Assembly (NCBI GenBank): GCA_963669155.1
Contig: OZ022585.1
Location: 10,310,378-10,374,377, forward strand
Source: Arbacia lixula
Taxonomy: Eukaryota; Echinodermata; Echinoidea; Arbacioida; Arbaciidae
Direction of reading: 5' to 3'
DNA: 64,000 nt
Shown: piece after piece, positions 61,001 to 64,000 of the stretch
How the letters are laid out: each line of letters starts with the position of its first letter
Numbering within the stretch: the stretch's first letter is position 1
Position numbers and translations under genes: made by a program
Notes under the pieces: generated by a model
Told to the model about the DNA's origin: nothing
What the model saw: the letters and a program-made list of their open reading frames with translations, nothing else
Databases searched by the model: none

Positions 61001-63749
61001 AATGAAGTCACGTCTAGGGGGTGGTGCCCGTGGGGACACCACGGAGCTGAAGAATCACCTCCATACATATTATTACACAACATCATCACCCCTGTTCCTC
61101 TACCCTAGGTGGTGGACCCAAACCCCGTCCCTGGCCTCAACGTGTCCCCCGTCCAGGGGGTGGTGCCCGTGGGGGGGACCACAGAGCTGAAGATCCACCT
61201 GACCCCCAGCGCCGTCATGAAGTTTGACACCCGCCTAGAGGTGGCCATCCGTGGCTGGAAGACCATTGACCTGCGCATGGGCGGTACCGTAGAACCCCCG
61301 CTGGTGGACATTGACATCGTACGTAGCCTCAGGGGTTTGCTTCTCATTTCAATGACTCATGATCACAGTGATCCAGACTTCAAGTAGAAACCTAGAGCAG
61401 TATGTTGAAAAATGAATCTTTTGTTATATCATTCTCAGATATTTAAGCTCTAATATTGTTGTAAGTTGGTAAACTTGTACGTCTTGATTATTTCTAAAAC
61501 CCTTTGATGAGTCACAACCAATCAAAATTTACTTTATATAGGTCCGTCAGCCAATTGAAACAATTTCTCATGCTTTGAAGCGAAATTTTGTGTTAACTTA
61601 AAAGAAGAAAGATAACCCTAAAAAATGAGACAAATGTCAGAATACCAACTTAGTTGTAAGTGCGTAGATACAAGAATATTAGAGATGCAAACATTTTCAG
61701 AATTCTGCACCAGGATGTAGGCCATGGGTGACACAATGGTTTTTATTTTGTATTTATGATTTTAGGCATATTAGCTATTAATGGCCTAGACTAAAAAAGT
61801 ACCTGAAATCCTTTGTTTCTAAGTTCTGCCCTGTCACCCTAAAACTTGTATCATGTCATCGAGACATATTTTCACTGGTATACACCAAATAGTGTGGATC
61901 TCTCAACTCTCTATGGACTATTGATTAATCTCTATTTAAAGTTTTCTGAGTGTAACTCTATGCCTTCACAGAAATGTGTAAGTCTAACAATTATGAAGGC
62001 AGCATTTTCTATTCTCCCTTGCTGTACTTACCGGTTATGATTTATTACTTTTCTTGTCTCTCTTAACCAGAGCTGCCAAGTCTCCCTGATTTCGCAGGAG
62101 ACTCCCTCAAAATAGACTAATATTACTGCCATGGAGTTGATCACATCACCCAATCTCCCTGATTATTGATAGATTATTGTCATTGGGTTGCATGCTTTTG
62201 ATAGACATCTCCCTAATTTCTGATGAAATTTCCCCAAATCTTCCTGATTGTTGAGTTTCAACGTTGGTAGCTCTGTTTTTAACCCTTCCTGTACCAGATA
62301 AAATGCTTCTTAATGGGATTTGTGTACATTGCTGGTGAGAAAACACATGGTACATAAAGAGGAACTAGTAACAACATATCAACTAGACAGACCGGACAGC
62401 TAGCCTCGTATACTTTGCTGCTGTACCAAAGTTCTATTGATATTAATGTTTACGATGGCATGTAGTCATGGACCCTGTTGCATAAAACTGACCATTGATG
62501 GTAACTTTGCTCCCAGTGGCAGTTTCTATGGTAACCTTGAATTTGATTGGCTGGCAAGCGATGTTACCATGGTAGTTACCATTGATTACAGAGTTACCTT
62601 TAATGGTAAGCTTTATGCAACGGGGCCATGATATATCGTTTCTGCTTATCCCCCAGCCACCATTCCAGCTTGGTGGGGCGTACTGTCATGGTGGCTCCAG
62701 CCCGAGTGTCCCCTTTAAGCTGCTGCTGCTGCTGTACCAAAGTTATAGTGGCATTAACGTTTACGATATCGTATAGTTATGATGTATCGTTTCTTCTTAT
62801 CTCCCCAGCCGTCATTCCAGCTTGGTGGGGTGTACTGTGGGTCCAGCCTGACTGTCCCCTTCAAGCTGATCAGCCGGGTCAGGACCAGAGCCATGGTGGT
62901 CTTTGACCTCTCCCGCTTCAGAGACTTCTCTCTCAAGTTTGATGCAGACGTCATGGAGGGTATGTCTCATGATGGCCAGTCACGTTTTCAAAATATAGCA
63001 TTTGTCATTTTTCTGTACCATATTCTCTTGTACTAGTAACACATGGAATAGCAGTAGACAATATGTTTAGGGGTGGTCTGTCCATCCCATTGTCTGTCCA
63101 TTCATGCCTGATCAATTCAAACAGATGAAGCAAACATAAATGTGTAGGCTGTTCTAGTTCTTATTTATGATTTTTTTTTAACAAAACGATCATGCACAAT
63201 CAGTGCTTATCCTAAGATAAGGCTTGATACAGGAGTTCATATCATGATAACACATTATCTTGCTTTGTTTATATCTGTTTTATTTTGTCTTTCCTGTATC
63301 TTCTATCTTGATCTTTTGCAGATTTCCTCTGTGCAGATCCATTTAAAGTGATTTTGTTTAAGATGCCCATGTAACTCCTCCCATGCCCCCTCTCTGCTCC
63401 ACCACAGAGTCTGAAGACACGCTGCACCCCGGGGTCTTCAAGGTGACGGTGGGCGGGGAGCAGACCATCCACTGCCAGCTCAAGTTCCGTCCGACCGAGG
63501 TGGCTTCCTACGACTTCATCATCCCAGTCAGCATCAACCAGACCGAGGCTCCCACCCCAGACGGAACCCCATTCCCGCCGACCCCCGCCCCTTCCTCCAA
63601 GAGCATCCAGCACATCATTGCGCCACGCCCAGTGCTGGTGTCCGTGTCGACACCCAAGAGGAGGATCGTTGCCACGGCACTGCGGCAGCCACTGCAGGTG
63701 TCCACTTCAGACCTCCACTTCACCCTGCCGTCGGGCTACCTAGAGATGG
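34084..63749 (+). CDS. CFAP47: CFAP47, axonemal ASH-domain protein, first 21 coding exons; 3' end beyond window
   Basis: CFAP47 is a large protein of motile cilia and sperm flagella, associated with the axonemal central apparatus. Exons, all phase-consistent: 34084-34233, 45068-45222, 45769-45976, 46211-46257, 46710-46938, 47223-47532, 48541-48821, 49387-49546, 50921-51143, 51826-51978, 52538-52641, 53045-53227, 55685-55788, 56171-56283, 56938-57071, 58643-58753, 59310-59440, 60329-60451, 61109-61318, 62809-62959, 63408-63749. They encode about 1,207 residues, roughly the first third of a protein near 3,100 aa in mammals. The opening GVRIIPPVIEFLDA and later AFPNDRA, TEFTWQ-like FTWQPILGERGTAFSI and GTVEAFKDLECEV match the vertebrate protein. 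Repeated Ig-like ASH/MSP modules show LDFGECIVGE and VDFGTVVRNNK strands. The CH domain expected further on is off the window. Exon 9 uses a weaker donor (AA|GTACAT). Exons 15, 19 and 20 have partial duplicates in introns. Intron 1 holds a whole gypsy element in antisense. Confidence 0.93.
34517..34686 (-). repeat. 3' LTR of the gypsy element
   Basis: 170 bp, TG...CA ends. In element sense it begins TGTTAAGTATTGAATG and ends AAGAACATAACA, with an ATTAAA that could serve as poly-A signal. No base differs from the other LTR by inspection. Confidence 0.97.
34687..34700 (-). other. Polypurine tract of the gypsy element
   Basis: TAAAGGGGGAGGAA in element sense, directly against the 3' LTR; it primes plus-strand DNA synthesis. 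Confidence 0.9.
34701..35780 (-). other. 3' untranslated part of the gypsy element
   Basis: About 1.1 kb, AT-rich, between the Pol stop and the polypurine tract, with no frame that resembles an envelope. A T-rich homopolymer lies near 35500-35517. Confidence 0.7.
35781..40040 (-). CDS. Gag-Pol polyprotein of the Ty3/Gypsy element, intact, 1419 aa
   Basis: A single frame carries all retrotransposition enzymes. Gag occupies about 1-230 and is followed by two CCHC zinc knuckles (C233-C246 and C253-C266). The protease has DTGS at 329-332. The reverse transcriptase has FSKLDLSHAYHQI (catalytic D563) and YLDD (623-626). RNase H has QCDAS (D787) and IVTDHKPL (D854). The integrase has an HHCC finger (H1018, H1021, C1051, C1054) and D1082, D1135, E1171, with exactly 35 residues between the last two. 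A chromodomain-free tail ends near RRHVDHIRHYTP. CGNYK (524-528) replaces the more usual CGDYK, a non-catalytic change. No frameshift separates gag and pol, as in Mag-type lineages. It is antisense to CFAP47. Confidence 0.96.
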   Translation of the reverse strand: MASHHIGNVPKLGDGYNFDEWLELLEAWFDANSIQDEGKKRAIFLTNLGSKSYHTLRALLQPNKPTDQTYTVCKDTLKSHFAPKPTEIVQRYRFYMCIQKQDQSIPQFVANLRQLSEGCNFKELDNMIRDRLVVGCRDVTIQRKLLSDPSLTFKHALETATAMEVANQDVEKLKVLSKGTESPTVQKLQGRSQHKPNVSSSSHQKMHHKQKQDTKGKPSFKKQDKQGVPASRCWRCGSGDHAPSACRFKNEKCFLCSAMGHTRSQCEKIKQYRSRKKAAHHLDGDENEDLPDSEFRHIRDGTVNKMARYSEPFQASLKLNGIQVDLEIDTGSPWTMMSQQEFKKLGHHADMKQTNVSLRTYTGSIVPVVGEAMVEVQFVDNQPPKKLPLLVVEKGVALLGRDWMQAAPDGFLQNRLNLSLDVSNATEAVHKVQATLQDVLTQHKQVFDCTRVGKLEGYKAKVHPQEVGDKAPFFKAAPVPYAMRQKIDEAIDELLDQGVLEPVKYADYACPIVVVKKPNGKVRICGNYKLTANKALQVEHYPIPSLQDMLQDLGGGKRFSKLDLSHAYHQIELDEMARRYTTINTHRGLFQYTRLPFGIATAPALFQRVMESLLADIPMCRPYLDDIIVSGKTDDEHIANLQAVLHRLESNGLRLKREKCEFMMDSVEFLGHKLDHQGISPLADKIEAIKKTPRPQNQSQLQAYLGLLGYYRKFIPNLTKEIAPLTTLLKAEYASEPKKRGGRNKPDPKLRWGRDQERAFQRSKELVQSDTVLTHYDPSKPLLLQCDASPYGLGVVISHVGPDGLEQPISFASRTLSKSEANYAQYEKEGLSIIFGLKKFHKYLYGRRFTIVTDHKPLLGIFGDSKPASPMASARLARWHMILSAYEYDIIHKEGKQHQNADALSRLPLTDDQTVWSHQSLSDLDEQLPVQINMLDIDTRPVEADEVKRCTKRDPVLSRVMANIMNGWPNPKNVPPELKVYAQKKEELSIEDDIVLWGHRVVIPDNQEMRQRIIDELHGTHPGIVKMKALARSYVWWPGIDKNLEEKVKTCPTCQEHQRSPPPAPIHPWEFPERPWSRIHIDYAYIDNQNVLIVVDAYTKWIEAVRVANATAAATVTAMRRLFATYGIPETVVSDNGTQFVSEEFTSFLFSNNVEHVQTAPKHPASNGLAERAVQTVKCGVKKTSGTSLEMRIQVFLMTYRITPQGTTMKTPSELMFKRRIRSRMDHVRPNLHKSVQKQQSAMKRSADKHSKMRQFRLNDTVLVKNFAAGPTWLRGKVTETLNEVMYIIELQDGREVRRHVDHIRHYTPSGEDDRSRQEMLHQDTNPQPEILTRQARYPSQIENPIAVPTTSEPLSSNTEQSSTDTAIISEPAQSESLNDSRGAVAPDIVNPENVMSGRRVSTRKSTTPSKFKDFIVYH
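40529..40658. repeat. 55-bp tandem repeat in the gypsy leader
   Basis: GACCTGGTCCTACTGGCTTA, then GGCTTGGACCAGCTATGTGG and TCTTATAACTGCTTA, occurs about 2.4 times with near identity. Degenerate GGTCCT/AGACCTGG motifs extend on both sides. Confidence 0.85.
41434..41761. repeat. Five spaced copies of a 12-13-bp motif in the gypsy leader
   Basis: CTGCGAAGCGTCC (41434), CAGCGAAGCGTCC (41515), CAGCAAAGCGTTC (41617), CAGCAAAGCGTC (41686) and CGGCATAGCGTCC (41749). Spacings are 81, 102, 69 and 63 bp with unrelated DNA between, so this is a dispersed motif rather than a tandem array. Confidence 0.75.
42074..42090 (-). other. Primer-binding site, tRNA-Ser
   Basis: TCCCATCCTCGTCGCCA on the plus strand equals the 3' end of a tRNA-Ser (GCU type) including CCA, so the element's RNA can pair with it. 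It lies 3 nt inside the 5' LTR. Confidence 0.88.
42094..42263 (-). repeat. 5' LTR of the gypsy element
   Basis: Identical over all 170 bp to 34517-34686. It should carry the element promoter; no clear TATA box was seen. Confidence 0.97.
43392..43580 (+). pseudogene. THAP zinc-finger fragment with frameshift
   Basis: The ATG at 43392 opens MPKSCIVGG and then stops. A shift of frame continues CNTSKDGVSLHFFSKDD, LWRIWSARVRL and MCSAHSPDDAY. The C...C...W...C-x2-H pattern with N-terminal MP is the C2CH THAP signature. The C-x-x-H partner appears as CSAH. It is inactive as read. Confidence 0.6.
43905..44035. repeat. Degenerate TTAGGG-rich repeat, copy 1
   Basis: GACCTAGAAATCAC-TTTTTT leads into GGGTTAGGGTTGGGGTCAGG, AGAATTAGGGTTAGGGTCAGG-like text and CAAATTCATGAAAT. 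It is homologous in reverse to 58316-58470. TTAGGG is the usual animal telomere unit. Confidence 0.75.
45431..45635. repeat. Dispersed ~205-bp repeat, copy 1
   Basis: It begins AGAGCTGCCAAGTCTCCCTG and ends near GTTAGTAGCTCT, so the ends are short inverted repeats (AGAGCT). Copy 2 is at 62069-62274. CTCCCTGATT recurs inside. It lies in CFAP47 intron 2. Confidence 0.85.
48855..49350. repeat. Degenerate minisatellite in CFAP47 intron 7
   Basis: ACAATTTCTGTCAGATTAGGACAGTT and GAATTGACTTT-AGATTTCCAGGG blocks recur four to five times at about 90-140-bp spacing with much divergence. Confidence 0.65.
49673..49775. repeat. Dispersed repeat, copy 1
   Basis: GCCAAAGGGGTGTGGCTAAA, TTTGAAGTTTATT-like text, GTCTATTGTC and CAGCAGATTGTG match 52076-52175 in direct orientation. 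Confidence 0.7.
52076..52175. repeat. Dispersed repeat, copy 2
   Basis: CCAAAGGGGTGTGGCTTAAT through ACAGCAGATTGTGCTGGAGT matches copy 1 at 49673-49775. It lies in CFAP47 intron 10, just after a perfect 16-bp palindrome (GGGGTTCGCGAACCCC, 52026-52041). Confidence 0.7.
53233..53490. repeat. Inverted-repeat element (MITE) in CFAP47 intron 12
   Basis: TTGCCATTTGGTCCAATTCC and AGTTGGTCCACTCACC near 53245 return inverted at 53446-53482 (GTGAATGGACCAACTGGGAT, then TGGATCAAATGGCAA). The arms are about 40 bp around a loop of about 160 bp. It starts almost at the splice donor of exon 12 (53227). Confidence 0.8.
53620..53745. repeat. Dispersed repeat related to 60885-61010
   Basis: GATAAAAGCAGAAATAGGCA, then GAAGGTTTGATGAAAATCCGTC, matches AATAAAAGCAGAAACATGAA and GAAGGTTTGACGAAAATCGGTC near 60915-60970. 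Confidence 0.6.
54454..55627. mobile_element. Tandem-repeat-cored element with 12-bp inverted ends
   Basis: TGTCTCGCCCAC (54454-54465) and GTGGGCGAGACA (55616-55627) are perfect inverted ends. Inside are a GTCCGTC-type microsatellite (about 54500-54550), one diverged core unit, and five nearly identical 157-bp units. The frames seen are repeat artefacts. The plan recalls the tandem-repeat-cored pearl elements of molluscs and the Tsp family of sea urchin; that comparison is from memory. It lies in CFAP47 intron 12. Confidence 0.8.
54749..55533. repeat. Five 157-bp tandem units
   Basis: AAAGTTTACCTGCAAGACTC begins units at 54749, 54906, 55063, 55220 and 55377, with partial units at 54558 and 55534. 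The spacing is exactly 157 bp throughout, showing recent homogenisation. Each unit contains GGTCAAAGGTCATTTGAGGTC. Confidence 0.95.
56991..57304 (+). repeat. 157-bp tandem duplication covering the end of CFAP47 exon 15
   Basis: 56991-57147 (last 81 nt of exon 15, donor and intron start) is repeated at 57148-57304. The second copy keeps the donor (GTAGGC at 57229) but carries TAA at 57222-57224 in the original frame. The first copy must be the used one. Confidence 0.92.
57305..57480. repeat. (GA)n-rich purine tract
   Basis: GAGAGA-rich DNA after the exon 15 duplication; Ser/Leu-rich minus-strand frames over it are low-complexity artefacts. Confidence 0.85.
57796..58160. mobile_element. Long palindromic MITE (365 bp) with TTAA flanks
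   Basis: AGGGCAAATACTGTACTGGG and its counterpart CCCAGCACAGTATTTGCCCT bound an almost complete palindrome. TTAA flanks it at 57792-57795 and 58161-58164. The centre contains CAAAATGTTCGG-G-CCGAACATTTTG. A truncated relative is at 8551-8775. It has no coding capacity. TTAA targets suggest mobilisation by a Kolobok- or piggyBac-type transposase. Confidence 0.88.
58316..58470. repeat. Degenerate CCCTAA-rich repeat, copy 2 (inverted)
   Basis: ATGAATTTGAACCCTAAACC through TAACCTAACCCTGACTCTAA and TTTCTAGGTC is the reverse of 43905-44035. Confidence 0.75.
60538..60735. repeat. Short element with GCTGCCAA inverted ends
   Basis: GAGCTGCCAAGTA near 60540 and TTGGCAGCCCT near 60735 are inverted ends around an AT-rich body with repeated AATACTGAT blocks. 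It may be a distant relative of 45431-45635. Confidence 0.5.
60885..61010. repeat. Dispersed repeat related to 53620-53745
   Basis: AAAGGGATAGGTCACCCTGA, then AATAAAAGCAGAAACATGAA and GAAGGTTTGACGAAAATCGG. It lies in CFAP47 intron 18. Confidence 0.6.
61016..61064 (+). repeat. Partial duplicate of CFAP47 exon 19
   Basis: GGGGGTGGTGCCCGTGGGGA, then CCACGGAGCTGAAGAATCACCT, matches coding sequence at about 61155-61203 with a few changes. It sits about 100 bp upstream of the exon, without splice sites of its own. Confidence 0.85.
62069..62274. repeat. Dispersed ~205-bp repeat, copy 2
   Basis: AGAGCTGCCAAGTCTCCCTG to GTTGGTAGCTCT, colinear with 45431-45635 throughout. It lies in CFAP47 intron 19. 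Confidence 0.85.
62416..62808 (+). repeat. Duplicated acceptor and 5' part of CFAP47 exon 20
   Basis: Intron sequence starting at GCTGCTGTACCAAAG occurs at about 62418 and again at about 62728. The upstream copy has its own acceptor (CCCCCAG ending 62656) and a pseudo-exon from 62657 that reads PPFQLGGAYCHGGSS, then VPFKLLLLL, and runs into TAG at 62774. The true exon 20 starts at 62809 (PSFQLGGVYCGSS). The upstream copy was later hit by a MITE (62471-62627). Confidence 0.9.
62471..62627. mobile_element. Short MITE, copy B (157 bp)
   Basis: GACCCTGTTGCATAAAACTG ... GCTTTATGCAACGGGGCC, flanked by ATG at 62468-62470 and 62628-62630. The paralogous segment near 62778-62790 shows the uninterrupted site (GTTATGATGTATCG), which confirms the ends. 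Confidence 0.92.
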
Positions 63750-64000
63750 GTGAGTCAGCCAGGGCAGGGGCTTCGATCCATCTGAATGGGGAAGTCTACT
63801 CACAGAGCTATATAAGGCTAACAACCAGTTCACTTGATCAAAGCAGGTGAATCTGTAAAAATGAATATACAAAAGCATTGGACTAATTTTTTTTGACAAA
63901 GGATGAAAAAGGTTTCATTTTTTTTTAATAAGCCATTTGTGACAACTCCTTGTTATATACCTCAGTGGATTTGTTTCTCCCTTTGTTAAGCTTCAGCTAC

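Noticed and set aside
62437-62631. 64-codon plus-strand frame resembling a gene start
   Set aside because: It spans the MITE and its flanks; the frame is created by the insertion.

Overview
This is nuclear DNA of a multicellular animal. The genes have introns with GT/AG borders, intergenic and intronic DNA is AT-rich, and transposons, microsatellites and minisatellites are dense. A large-exon NACHT-LRR immune receptor, two axonemal (cilium/flagellum) genes, a Ty3/Gypsy element primed by tRNA-Ser, foldback DNA and a Kolobok-like THAP transposon together suggest a marine deuterostome invertebrate, most likely an echinoderm such as a sea urchin. The species is an inference, not read from the sequence.

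Layout. 1-3125: a giant inverted repeat (foldback transposon) cut by the left edge. 5336-17336 (+): an NLR gene with one NACHT exon and four short LRR exons; its introns hold a palindromic MITE, a LINE tail and an internally deleted LTR retrotransposon. 17639-18901: a 5'-truncated LINE just downstream of the NLR. 18902-26436: gene-free DNA with a minisatellite, LINE debris and MITEs. 26437-32191 (-): a complete six-exon DNAJB13 (radial-spoke HSP40), 315 aa. 32192-34083: the shared upstream region. 34084 to beyond 63749 (+): the first 21 coding exons (about 1,207 codons) of CFAP47. Its first intron carries a full-length 7.75-kb Ty3/Gypsy element with identical LTRs, an intact 1419-codon gag-pol frame and a 5-bp target duplication. 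It also carries a decayed Kolobok-like element.

How the genes relate. DNAJB13 and CFAP47 are transcribed head to head from start codons 1.9 kb apart. Both families act in the 9+2 axoneme, so shared ciliary regulation (RFX/FOXJ1) is plausible; candidate half-sites lie about 100-120 bp upstream of each start codon. The NLR is an unrelated cytoplasmic immune sensor.

The most interesting structures are the following: the foldback element built from two nested tandem-repeat systems; a MITE family with 3-bp target duplications in three copies, one of which has its empty site preserved in the window by a local duplication; three separate partial exon duplications inside CFAP47; the young gypsy element with unusual repeats in its leader; and a tandem-repeat element with 12-bp inverted ends at 54454-55627. 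I found no bacterial or viral gene cassette, CRISPR array or operon, and nothing I can defend as a wholly new system.
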